DNA from: an uncultured Micrococcus sp.
GTDB taxonomy: Bacteria > Actinomycetota > Actinomycetes > Actinomycetales > Micrococcaceae
Direction: 5' to 3'
NCBI GenBank assembly: GCA_946222435.1
Contig: CAMIOJ010000114.1
Span: forward strand, 1 to 7,049
Length of the DNA: 7,049 nucleotides
Shown here: piece by piece, positions 1 through 5,485 of the stretch
How the letters are laid out: each line of letters begins with the position of its first letter
Numbering within the stretch: position 1 is the first letter of the stretch
The notes under the pieces: generated by a model
What the model saw: the letters and a program-made list of their open reading frames with translations, nothing else
Told to the model about the DNA's origin: nothing
Database searches by the model: none
Position numbers and translations under genes: made by a program

Positions 1-1022
1 CCGCCGGCCCGCGGCTGCTCGGCACCTCCCACCGCCAAGCGCCGGTGAAGAACCTGGTCGGCAGCGTCCGGGAGGGCGTCTCCTCCCTGTTCTCCGCACC
101 AGAGGGCTACGAGGTGGTCCTCGGCATCGGCGGCTCGACCGCCTTCTGGGATGCCGCGAGCTTCGGCCTGGTCCGTTCGAAGGCCCAGCACCTGAGCTTC
201 GGCGAGTTCGGCTCCAAGTTCGCCCGGGCCACGGACAACGCCCCGTTCCTGGACGCCTCGGACATCCGCACCTCCGAGCCGGGCACCCGCCCCTCCCCGG
301 AGGGCGTGGCCGGCGTGGACGTGTACGCATGGCCGCACAACGAGACCTCCACCGGCGTCTTCGCGCCGGTGGTCCGCCCCGAGGGCGTGGACGAGGACGC
401 GCTCGTGGTCGTGGACGCGACCTCCGCCGCCGGCGGCCTGGAGGTGGACGTGGCCGAGGCCGACGTCTACTACTTCGCCCCGCAGAAGAACTTCGCCTCG
501 GACGGCGGCCTCTGGCTGGCGCTGTTCTCCCCGCGGGCCCTCGAGCGCGTGGCCGAGATCAAGGCCTCGGACCGCTGGATCCCGGAGTTCCTGGACCTGG
601 GGATCGCGGTGGAGAACTCGCTGAAGGACCAGACCTACAACACGCCGGCGCTGGCCACCCTCGTCATGCTGGACGAGCAGCTGCGGTGGATGAACGGCCA
701 CGGCGGCCTGGACTTCGCCACCGGACGCACCGCGGACTCGTCCTCCCGGGTGTACGCGTGGGCCGAGGCCTCGGAGGTCGCCGCCCCGTTCGTGACGGAC
801 CCGGACGAACGGTCGAACGTGATCTGCACGGTGGACTTCGCAGACTCCGTGGACGCCGCGGCGGTCGCCAAGGCGCTGCGCGCCAACGGCGTGGTGGACG
901 TGGAGCCCTACCGCAAGCTCGGCCGGAACCAGCTGCGCATCGCCACCTTCGCGGCGATCGAGCCGGAGGACGTGTCCGCCCTGCTCGGCTGCGTCGACCA
1001 CGTGGTCGGTCAGCTCTCCTGA
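1..1022 (+). CDS. serC: Phosphoserine aminotransferase SerC, 5'-truncated by window edge
   Basis: SerC is a cytosolic PLP enzyme that transaminates 3-phosphohydroxypyruvate with glutamate to O-phosphoserine, in serine biosynthesis. The reading frame is open from base 3, so 339 codons are visible; the actinobacterial family is about 370-380 residues, so some 35-40 N-terminal residues lie outside. The GTG at 45 is an internal valine: codons before it read GTSHRQAPVKNLVG, the conserved N-terminal block. Other family marks are GGSTAFWDAASFGL, HNETSTG (codons from 336; substrate and phosphate contacts) and FAPQKNFASDGG, whose lysine (486-488) should form the PLP aldimine. The C-terminal small domain is complete and ends at TGA 1020-1022. 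It overlaps the opposing DUF3027 gene by 13 bp. Promoter and ribosome binding site are outside the window. Family assignment is very secure. Confidence 0.96.
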   Translation, partial: AGPRLLGTSHRQAPVKNLVGSVREGVSSLFSAPEGYEVVLGIGGSTAFWDAASFGLVRSKAQHLSFGEFGSKFARATDNAPFLDASDIRTSEPGTRPSPEGVAGVDVYAWPHNETSTGVFAPVVRPEGVDEDALVVVDATSAAGGLEVDVAEADVYYFAPQKNFASDGGLWLALFSPRALERVAEIKASDRWIPEFLDLGIAVENSLKDQTYNTPALATLVMLDEQLRWMNGHGGLDFATGRTADSSSRVYAWAEASEVAAPFVTDPDERSNVICTVDFADSVDAAAVAKALRANGVVDVEPYRKLGRNQLRIATFAAIEPEDVSALLGCVDHVVGQLS

Positions 1023-1612
1023 GCGGTCTCCTCGGCAGCCTCCTCGGCCTCCGGCGCCTCGGCGTCGGGGGCCGAGTCCGCCTCCGGGGCGGGGTCCGGG
1101 TCCGCGGCCTGTTCGGCCGGCGCGTCCGCGGCCGGGCGGTTCGGGTCGCGACCCTCGGCCACGGCCCGCATCCGCTCGCGCTCCTCGTCGCTGACGCGGT
1201 CCGCGTACGGCACCCAGGCGGGGGCGACGATCGCGTCCTCACCAGCGGTGAGGCCGACCTCGCAGACGGTGACGTGCCTGGACCGCGGCGCACGCGCCAC
1301 GGTGGAGTACCACTGCCAGCCGCGGTAGCCGGGCAGCACGGCGTCCCAGCGGTGGGTCATGAGGCGGTCGTCGTCCACGGTGGCGCCGCGGTGCTCCCCG
1401 ATCTGCTCCTCCTCGGCCAGGCCCTCCAGGCCGGCACGGGCGGTGGGGACGGCCTCGGCGAGCACCTCGTCACGGCGCGGGGCGCGGCGGCGGGCGGCCT
1501 TGCGCGGGGTCTCGGTCGCGGGCTGCGCGGCCCGGTCCGCGTGCTCGGCCTCGGGCCGCGCGCCGGCGGCCGGCTCGACGCCGGCCTGTTCGGGTGCGGT
1601 CTGGTCACTCAC
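1010..1612 (-). CDS. DUF3027 family protein
   Basis: A 200-residue soluble protein of unknown function. The core, about residues 48-140, carries the DUF3027 pattern: a helical DEVLAEAVPTARAGLEGLA segment, a THRWDAVLPGYRGWQWYSTVARA block rich in aromatics, then VTVCEVGL and IVAPAWVPYADR. It is flanked by low-complexity tails: a basic PRKAARRRAPRR stretch (36-47) after an Ala/Glu/Pro leader, and an acidic Ala/Glu/Pro tail (about 155-200). The start is GTG at 1612, with GGAGG (minus strand, 1621-1625) 8 nt upstream. That site lies inside the end of the cold-shock gene, whose stop is only 3 nt away, so the two genes are probably co-transcribed and translationally coupled. From memory, DUF3027 genes sit beside serC in other actinobacteria, including mycobacteria. 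No enzyme motif is visible and no function can be given. The gene end overlaps serC tail to tail. Confidence 0.9.
   Translation of the reverse strand: MSDQTAPEQAGVEPAAGARPEAEHADRAAQPATETPRKAARRRAPRRDEVLAEAVPTARAGLEGLAEEEQIGEHRGATVDDDRLMTHRWDAVLPGYRGWQWYSTVARAPRSRHVTVCEVGLTAGEDAIVAPAWVPYADRVSDEERERMRAVAEGRDPNRPAADAPAEQAADPDPAPEADSAPDAEAPEAEEAAEETAQES
1043..1076 (+). terminator. Terminator-like hairpin for serC, inside the opposing gene
   Basis: Bases 1043-1057 pair with 1062-1076 around a 4-nt loop CTCG. All 15 positions pair in the + strand RNA, two of them as G-U wobbles (1050/1069 and 1054/1065). It begins 20 nt after the serC stop. In the minus-strand RNA the two wobbles become A-C mismatches, so the fold favours the serC direction. 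There is no T-run after it, which is common for actinobacterial terminators. It lies within the acidic tail codons of DUF3027. Pairing was read by eye; no energy was computed. Confidence 0.55.
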
Positions 1613-1615
1613 GGC

Positions 1616-1999
1616 TCAGGCCTCCAGGTCGTCGGCGACGCGGCGCAACACCTGCGCCATCTTCTGCGCGTGCGCCCGCTGCGGGTACCTGCCCCGGCGC
1701 AGTCCGTTGGTGGTCTGGTCGAGCCACTTGATGAGGTCCTCCATCAGGACGGCCATCTCGTCCGGCTTGGGGCGGTGGTTGCGGACGACGGACGGCCCGG
1801 AGTCCAGCACGCGCAGCGAGAGCGCCTGCTTGCCGCGGCGGCCCTCGGCGATGCCGAACTCCACGCGCGTGCCGGCGCGCAGCTCGGTGGTGCCGGCGGG
1901 CAGCGCGGACGAGGGGATGTGGACCTCCTCGCCGGAGTCGGCCTGCGCGAAGCCGAATCCCTTGGCGGCGTCGTAGAACTTGATGCGTCCGGTGGGCAT
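1616..1999 (-). CDS. Cold-shock domain protein, long actinobacterial type
   Basis: A 127-residue nucleic-acid-binding protein. Residues 1-66 form the cold-shock beta-barrel: MPTGRIKFYDAAKGFGF includes the RNP1 motif KGFGF (13-17), and GTRVEFGIAEGRRGKQALSLR forms the last strands. Residues 70-127 are a helical extension (LMEDLIKWLD, RRGRYPQRAHAQKMAQVLRRVADDLE) found in the longer actinobacterial Csp family but absent from the roughly 67-residue CspA type. Such proteins bind single-stranded RNA or DNA and are thought to act as RNA chaperones. RNP2 is unusual: V-H-I-P-S-S (26-31) where V-F-V-H-x-S is usual, so an aromatic and a histidine contact are replaced. The ATG at 1997-1999 is preceded by AGGGAAG (2007-2013, minus strand) at 7 nt spacing. 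The open frame extends to 2299, but that part has no family similarity. It is the first gene of an operon with DUF3027. Confidence 0.93.
   Translation of the reverse strand: MPTGRIKFYDAAKGFGFAQADSGEEVHIPSSALPAGTTELRAGTRVEFGIAEGRRGKQALSLRVLDSGPSVVRNHRPKPDEMAVLMEDLIKWLDQTTNGLRRGRYPQRAHAQKMAQVLRRVADDLEA
1621..1625 (-). promoter_or_regulatory. Ribosome binding site of the DUF3027 gene, inside the csp coding end
   Basis: GGAGG on the minus strand, 8 nt before the GTG at 1612. It is embedded in the last sense codons of the cold-shock gene (Leu-Glu-Ala-stop). Translation of the first gene therefore runs over the site that starts the second. This supports the GTG start and suggests coupling. Confidence 0.7.
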
Positions 2000-2228
2000 C
2001 GGATCACTTCCCTGTTTCAGTCGTGGCGGCGTCCCGCTGCGGCCCGGCACCGCCGCATCGGCGGCGTGCACGGTGGCCGTCGTGCCGGGAGCGGGCGGGG
2101 TCCAGTGCACCGGCGCGGCGCTGCGCCGCGGCATCGGTGGGACCGTTCCTGCCTCGGGGGCTCCCGTTGACGAGGGGACGTGTCTTCTCTGACCGATCAG
2201 GATACCCGGTCGGCCTACCATGGAAGGC
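2000..2228. promoter_or_regulatory. Divergent intergenic regulatory region between csp and the small membrane gene
   Basis: This 229-bp stretch holds the control signals of two divergent genes. Toward the right, TACCAT (2216-2221) fits a TANNNT -10 element exactly 7 nt before ATG 2229. Toward the left, TATCCT (minus strand, 2204-2199) fits a -10; its start near 2192 would give csp a leader of about 190 nt. No clear -35 is seen for either; a TTGACG at 2167-2172 has no -10 at proper spacing. The leader holds two GC hairpins: 2050-2055 with 2059-2064, and 2115-2120 with 2124-2129, the latter enclosed by CACCG/CGGTG (2108-2112, 2135-2139). A long structured leader is a known trait of cold-shock genes, but here it is inferred only. 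Confidence 0.4.
2216..2221 (+). promoter_or_regulatory. Putative -10 element TACCAT, leaderless promoter
   Basis: TACCAT is followed by 7 nt and then ATG 2229, so the transcript would start at or next to the A of the start codon. Leaderless mRNAs of this layout are common in actinobacteria. The only Shine-Dalgarno-like sequence, GGAAGG at 2222-2227, ends 1 nt before the ATG, too close to work as a normal site. The same geometry recurs at 5506-5521. Confidence 0.4.
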
Positions 2229-2492
2229 ATGTCCTCCCCCTCTGTGCAGCAGCATCCCCACCGGACGCCCGCCCCGCGGGCAGGCTCCCCGCTGCTCACC
2301 GGCGTGCTGGTCGTCGGCGTGCTGCTGACCGCGGTCTCCCTGATCGCCCTGGTGTGGCTGCTGACCGCCTACTTCACCGGTGTGCCGAGCCACGCGGCCC
2401 TCTACGCGCTCTCCCTCTTCGGCATGCCCACCGGCTTCGCACTCCTGCTGCTCTACGTGATCCTCGCCGCGATCCGACGCTCCCGGCTCTGA
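2229..2492 (+). CDS. Small two-helix membrane protein, unknown function
   Basis: An 87-residue protein I do not recognise. It has a polar, Pro/His/Ser-rich N-terminus of about 20 residues, then two hydrophobic helices: PLLTGVLVVGVLLTAVSLIA and on to about residue 47, and roughly residues 57-82 (ALYALSLFGMPTGFALLLLYV). It ends in a short basic tail, RRSRL. The positive C-terminus and helical hairpin suggest both ends face the cytoplasm. There is no lipobox, cleavable signal or enzyme motif. I chose ATG 2229 because a TANNNT -10 sits 7 nt upstream; ATG 2220, three codons earlier and in frame, is the alternative and would give 90 residues. Third-position GC and the clean hydrophobic pattern support a real gene. 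It sits alone between the csp promoter and the two-component genes. Confidence 0.72.
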   Translation: MSSPSVQQHPHRTPAPRAGSPLLTGVLVVGVLLTAVSLIALVWLLTAYFTGVPSHAALYALSLFGMPTGFALLLLYVILAAIRRSRL

Positions 2493-2507
2493 CGCGGACC
2501 ACGCGTC
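2491..2507 (+). terminator. Weak hairpin at the stop of the small membrane gene
   Basis: GACGCG (2491-2496) pairs with CGCGTC (2502-2507) around a 5-nt loop, overlapping the TGA at 2490-2492. A competing pairing is CGGAC (2495-2499) with GTCCG (2505-2509). It is short, has no T-run, and could be chance in GC-rich DNA. It is listed because it is the only candidate terminator before the two-component operon. Confidence 0.25.
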
Positions 2508-2556
2508 CGACCACACGCCGGGGGCCTCCGAGACTCTCATCGGCCTACCCGCAGAG

Positions 2557-2610
2557 CGCATGCAGACAACCTCCAGGTTCCGGTCCCACACTGGACGCAT
2601 GCAGAACAAG
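2557..2610 (+). repeat. Direct repeat of CGCATGCAGA spanning two candidate starts
   Basis: CGCATGCAGA occurs at 2557-2566 and again at 2596-2605, 39 nt apart, followed by CAAC and ACAAG respectively. Each copy contains an in-frame ATG (2560 and 2599) for the response regulator. Between them lies a 5-bp inverted repeat, TCCAG (2572-2576) and CTGGA (2591-2595). It could be an operator for autoregulation or a small duplication; nothing here decides. Confidence 0.45.
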
Positions 2611-3306
2611 AACCCCGAAGCCCGCCTCCTCGTCGTGGACGATGAGCCGAACATCCGCGAGCTGCTCTCCACCTCCCTGCGGTTCGCCGGCTTCGACGTC
2701 GTGGCCGCCGAGAACGGCCACGACGCCCTCGCCGCAGCCGAGGAGTTCCAGCCGGACCTGGCCGTGCTGGACGTGATGCTCCCGGACATGGACGGCTTCA
2801 CCGTCACCCGCCGCCTGCGCGCCGCGGGCCGCCACTTCCCCGTGGTCTTCCTCACCGCCCGTGACGGCACGGAGGACAAGGTCACCGGCCTCACCGTCGG
2901 CGGCGACGACTACGTGACGAAGCCGTTCTCCCTGGACGAGGTGGTCGCCCGCATCCGCGCCGTGCTGCGCCGCACCGCGCCAGCCGAGGACGACGCGGCC
3001 GTGCTCCGCGTGGACGACCTCGAGCTGGACGACGACGCGCACGAGGTGCGCCGCGGCGGCGACGTGGTGGACCTGTCCCCCACCGAGTTCAAGCTGCTGC
3101 GCTACCTGATGATGAACCCGAACCGCGTGCTCTCGAAGGCCCAGATCCTGGACCACGTGTGGGAGTACGACTTCAACGGGGACGCCTCGATCGTGGAGTC
3201 CTACATCTCCTACCTGCGCCGCAAGATCGACGTGGGCGACCGCGAGCGCATGATCCACACCAAGCGCGGTGTGGGCTACATGCTGCGCACCGCGGACAAG
3301 CGCTGA
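2599..3306 (+). CDS. OmpR/PhoB-family response regulator, PhoP-like
   Basis: A 235-residue cytoplasmic DNA-binding regulator. Receiver domain, about 9-124: acidic pocket D14/D15, phospho-acceptor D58 in LAVLDVMLPDMDG, T86 in VFLTARD, and K108 in VTKPF. A short linker (125-136) leads to the winged helix-turn-helix (about 137-230), with LSPTEFKLLRYL, ILDHVWEYDF, the recognition region VVESYISYLRR-like (199-208), and the wing RGVGYMLR. The receiver and wing resemble mycobacterial PhoP and related actinobacterial phosphate or stress regulators from memory, but the signal cannot be deduced. I start at ATG 2599, which puts the first strand 8 residues in; ATG 2560 would add 13 basic residues foreign to the family. 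No good Shine-Dalgarno site precedes either start. CACACT (2587-2592), 6 nt before ATG 2599, is a poor -10. The partner kinase begins 3 nt after the stop. Confidence 0.95.
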   Translation: MQNKNPEARLLVVDDEPNIRELLSTSLRFAGFDVVAAENGHDALAAAEEFQPDLAVLDVMLPDMDGFTVTRRLRAAGRHFPVVFLTARDGTEDKVTGLTVGGDDYVTKPFSLDEVVARIRAVLRRTAPAEDDAAVLRVDDLELDDDAHEVRRGGDVVDLSPTEFKLLRYLMMNPNRVLSKAQILDHVWEYDFNGDASIVESYISYLRRKIDVGDRERMIHTKRGVGYMLRTADKR

Positions 3307-3309
3307 CCG

Positions 3310-4992
3310 GTGTCCGGCTACCGGGCCGCCCCCGGTCCCGGGTTCCACCCGGTGACCTCGCTGCGCTTCACGTGGCAGAACTCGTCGCTGCGCAGCAAGC
3401 TCGTCGTGCTCATCACCGGGCTGATGCTGCTCACCGTGGCCGTGACTGCCGTGTTCACGGCCACGCTCTTCCGCAACGAGCTCGTGCGGCAGCTGGACGA
3501 GGACCTGCAGTCCAACCGTGACAACGTCTCGATCTACCTGACGTCCGTGGGACAGTCCGGGGGCTACTACACGCCGCCGCACTCGATCCTGCGCTTCTAC
3601 GGGGAGCTCTGGGACAACGAGGGCAACCAGCTGGTGAGCACCCCGGTGGCCGCGGACATGGACGGCCCGCAGCTCGAGGGCCTGTCGGCGCACGAGGTCG
3701 CCCTGCGCGGCTCGGAGGCCTTCGAGGTCCCTGGCAGCAGCGAGAACTCGAACGGGTGGCGAGTGCGTCTCTACCGGCTGCGCAGCGGGGAGGGCACCGT
3801 GGCGGTGGCGCTGCCGCTGCGGACGGTCTCGGACTCCGTGGAGCGCGTGACCACGCTCGTGGTGACGATCGGCCTGATCTCGACCGCCGGTGCGGTGATC
3901 ATCGCGAACATGGCGGTCCGGCGAGCCTTCCGCCCGCTGAACCGGGTGGAGCGGACCGCCTCCATGATCGCGGCCGGAGACCTCTCCCAGCGTGTGGAGA
4001 ACGCCCCGCCGGACACCGAGGTGGGGCGGCTCTCCCGCTCCCTGAACGCCATGTTGGCGCACATCGAGTCCGCGTTCCGGGACAAGGAGCAGTCCGAGTC
4101 CACGATGCGCCGGTTCGTCCAGGACGCCTCCCATGAGCTGCGCACCCCGCTGGTGACCATCCGCGGCTTCTCCGAGCTGTACCGCCACGGCGGCATCACC
4201 AAGGAGGAGGACGTGGGCGCCGCCATGGGCCGCATCGAGTCCGAGGCGACCCGCATGCACCAGCTCGTGGAGGACCTGCTCACGCTGGCCCGGCTGGACG
4301 AGCAGCGGGCGCTGGAGCCGCAGCCCCTGGACCTGCAGATGCTGGCCATGGACGCCGTGCTGGACGCGAAGGTCAACGCCCCGGACCGCACGGTGACGCT
4401 GGTCGGTCTGGACGGGGGGCGGGCGAGCTCCGCCACGGTGCACGGGGATGAGGGGCGCATCCGCCAGGTGGTGGTCAACCTAATGACCAACGCACTGCGA
4501 TACACCCCTGCCGGCACGCCGATCGAGATCGCGGTCGGCACCGTGGACGTGCTGCCGGGCTCCACGGACGAGACCGGCCGGCAGGCCAAGGGCGCCCGGG
4601 ACTCGGTGATCGAGATCCGCGACCACGGCCAGGGCGTGTCCGAGGAGGACGCGAACCGCATCTTCGAACGCTTCTACCGGGCGGACAGCTCCCGCCACCG
4701 CGAGACCGGCGGCACCGGTCTGGGCCTGGCGATCGTCGCCGCGATCGTGGCCCAGCACGACGGCACCGTGCGGCTGCGCGAGACCGAGGGCGGCGGCGCC
4801 ACGTTCTCCGTGCACCTGCCGTGGTCCTCCGTGGAGGACGACTTCGACGACGAGGACGACGACTTCGAGCTGGACGAGGGGCTCGAGGACTCCGGGTACG
4901 ACGACGGCCGCTCCCCTGACGCCGCCGGCTCGCCGGACGGCGGCTCCCCCGATCAGGACGACCCCTCCTCCACAGGCGACCGACACGCCTGA
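3310..4992 (+). CDS. Sensor histidine kinase, PhoR-like, with acidic C-terminal tail
   Basis: A 560-residue membrane kinase that should autophosphorylate and pass phosphate to the upstream regulator. Order: membrane helix 1 (about 31-53), external sensor region (about 55-179), helix 2 (about 180-200), HAMP (about 201-253), HisKA with H275 in QDASHELRTP, and HATPase. In the ATPase, the N box has N390 and N394 (VVNLMTNALRYTP), the G1 box is DHGQGVS (438-444), the F box IFERFYR (451-457), and the G2 box GGTGLGL (467-473). All catalytic residues are present. After the ATPase fold ends near 505, an Asp/Glu/Gly/Ser/Pro-rich tail of about 55 residues follows, very acidic between 508 and 530. The GTG at 3310, 3 nt after the regulator's stop, has only a weak ribosome site; GTG 3352 is an alternative. 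The two genes form one operon. Confidence 0.94.
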   Translation: MSGYRAAPGPGFHPVTSLRFTWQNSSLRSKLVVLITGLMLLTVAVTAVFTATLFRNELVRQLDEDLQSNRDNVSIYLTSVGQSGGYYTPPHSILRFYGELWDNEGNQLVSTPVAADMDGPQLEGLSAHEVALRGSEAFEVPGSSENSNGWRVRLYRLRSGEGTVAVALPLRTVSDSVERVTTLVVTIGLISTAGAVIIANMAVRRAFRPLNRVERTASMIAAGDLSQRVENAPPDTEVGRLSRSLNAMLAHIESAFRDKEQSESTMRRFVQDASHELRTPLVTIRGFSELYRHGGITKEEDVGAAMGRIESEATRMHQLVEDLLTLARLDEQRALEPQPLDLQMLAMDAVLDAKVNAPDRTVTLVGLDGGRASSATVHGDEGRIRQVVVNLMTNALRYTPAGTPIEIAVGTVDVLPGSTDETGRQAKGARDSVIEIRDHGQGVSEEDANRIFERFYRADSSRHRETGGTGLGLAIVAAIVAQHDGTVRLRETEGGGATFSVHLPWSSVEDDFDDEDDDFELDEGLEDSGYDDGRSPDAAGSPDGGSPDQDDPSSTGDRHA

Positions 4993-5033
4993 GATGTCCA
5001 CAGACGCGGATCCAGCCGAGCGGCCGGACCCCG

Positions 5034-5057
5034 CGTGCTGTCAGCGTGGTCAGCACG
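5034..5057 (+). repeat. Inverted repeat upstream of the WXG100 gene
   Basis: CGTGCTG (5034-5040) and CAGCACG (5051-5057) are perfect 7-bp arms around a 10-nt loop, 42 nt after the kinase stop. No T-run follows. It may be a weak terminator, an operator or an attenuating hairpin. The 107 bp between kinase and WXG100 contain no TA dinucleotide, hence no TANNNT -10, so the WXG100 gene may be read from the two-component transcript through this hairpin. Confidence 0.4.
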
Positions 5058-5087
5058 ACGGCATCCCGCCGCCGGACACGACCACCG

Positions 5088-5093
5088 AAGGAG
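5088..5093 (+). promoter_or_regulatory. Strong ribosome binding site of the WXG100 gene
   Basis: AAGGAG, 6 nt before ATG 5100, is the best Shine-Dalgarno site in the window. It fixes the start at 5100 rather than the in-frame upstream start at 5046 and suggests high translation. Confidence 0.85.
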
Positions 5094-5099
5094 ACCGAC

Positions 5100-5390
5100 A
5101 TGACCGTCGTCCAGATCGACATCGAGGACCTGTTCGCCAAGAGCGCCGCCGTGGAGGGCTCGATCGGCCGCCTCCAGGCCGAGGTAAACGCCATGGAGGC
5201 GAACCTGCGCCAGCTGCAGGACACCTGGCGGGGCCAGGCGTCCACGAACTTCCAGACCGTGCTCAGCGAGTGGCGCGGCACCCAGGCCCGGGTCGAGGAG
5301 TCCCTGGCCGGCATCCGCCGCGCCATGGACCAGGCCGGTGCCCAGTACTCGGAGGCCGAGCAGGCCAACGCGGCCATGTTCCGCGTCTGA
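5100..5390 (+). CDS. WXG100 family protein (ESAT-6-like)
   Basis: A 96-residue helical-hairpin protein. Two amphipathic helices (about 8-40 and 47-90) flank the turn motif W43-R44-G45, the family signature. Near the C-terminus Y83-S-E-A-E87 fits the YxxxD/E signal that type VII (ESX) secretion machines recognise. The length matches the family's usual 90-110 residues. WXG100 proteins form homo- or heterodimers and are typically exported by an EccC-type ATPase. Here there is a single gene with no partner WXG100 gene and no eccC, eccB, eccD or mycP in view, so any secretion apparatus must be elsewhere; a homodimer is likely. The start is set by the AAGGAG site. It lies 107 bp behind a PhoPR-like pair, and two strong hairpins follow it, so transcription probably ends there. 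Function in this organism is unknown. Confidence 0.92.
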   Translation: MTVVQIDIEDLFAKSAAVEGSIGRLQAEVNAMEANLRQLQDTWRGQASTNFQTVLSEWRGTQARVEESLAGIRRAMDQAGAQYSEAEQANAAMFRV

Positions 5391-5394
5391 ACAC

Positions 5395-5429
5395 GGGCCG
5401 CCGCAGGGCCTGCGGCACCGCGGCGGCCC
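5395..5429 (+). terminator. First hairpin after WXG100, two alternative folds
   Basis: GGGCCGCCGC (5395-5404) pairs perfectly with GCGGCGGCCC (5420-5429), a 10-bp stem around 15 nt, starting 4 nt after the stop. An alternative local fold, GCCGCAG (5400-5406) with CTGCGGC (5410-5416), uses part of the same left arm, so the two exclude each other. There is no T-run. Confidence 0.55.
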
Positions 5430-5432
5430 GGC

Positions 5433-5473
5433 AGCGGCCCCGGACGCCCGTGGGGAGGGCGTCCGGGGCCGTT
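5433..5473 (+). terminator. Strong rho-independent-type hairpin after WXG100
   Basis: Bases 5435-5449 pair with 5457-5471 as a perfect 15-bp stem around the 7-nt loop 5450-5456; a G-U (5434/5472) and an A-T (5433/5473) extend it. This is the longest perfect inverted repeat I see in the window. Only a short T-poor tail (GTTC) follows. It probably isolates WXG100 from the next gene. Confidence 0.75.
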
Positions 5474-5485
5474 CGCCGTCCGCGG

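Noticed and set aside
45..47. GTG at 45 as the serC start
   Set aside because: The frame is open to the window edge and the codons before it encode conserved SerC sequence, so it is an internal valine.
329..2170. A 613-codon + strand open frame across serC, DUF3027 and csp
   Set aside because: The product is Arg/Gly-rich low complexity and overlaps three recognised genes on other frames.
2191..2211. Inverted repeat GACCG/CGGTC around 11 nt as an operator
   Set aside because: Five-base arms are expected by chance in this composition and nothing else supports it.
2000..2299. N-terminal extension of the cold-shock gene up to 2299
   Set aside because: Family homology begins exactly at ATG 1999, which has its own ribosome site; the extra 100 residues look like untranslated leader and overlap the divergent gene.
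2545..4443. A 632-codon open frame on the minus strand opposite the regulator and kinase
   Set aside because: It is a shadow of high-GC codon use: the translated product is His/Arg/Gly/Val-rich with no domain, while both + strand genes have complete catalytic motifs.
5046..5099. Upstream in-frame start for WXG100 at 5046
   Set aside because: The WXG100 fold starts just after 5100 and the strong AAGGAG site is placed for 5100.
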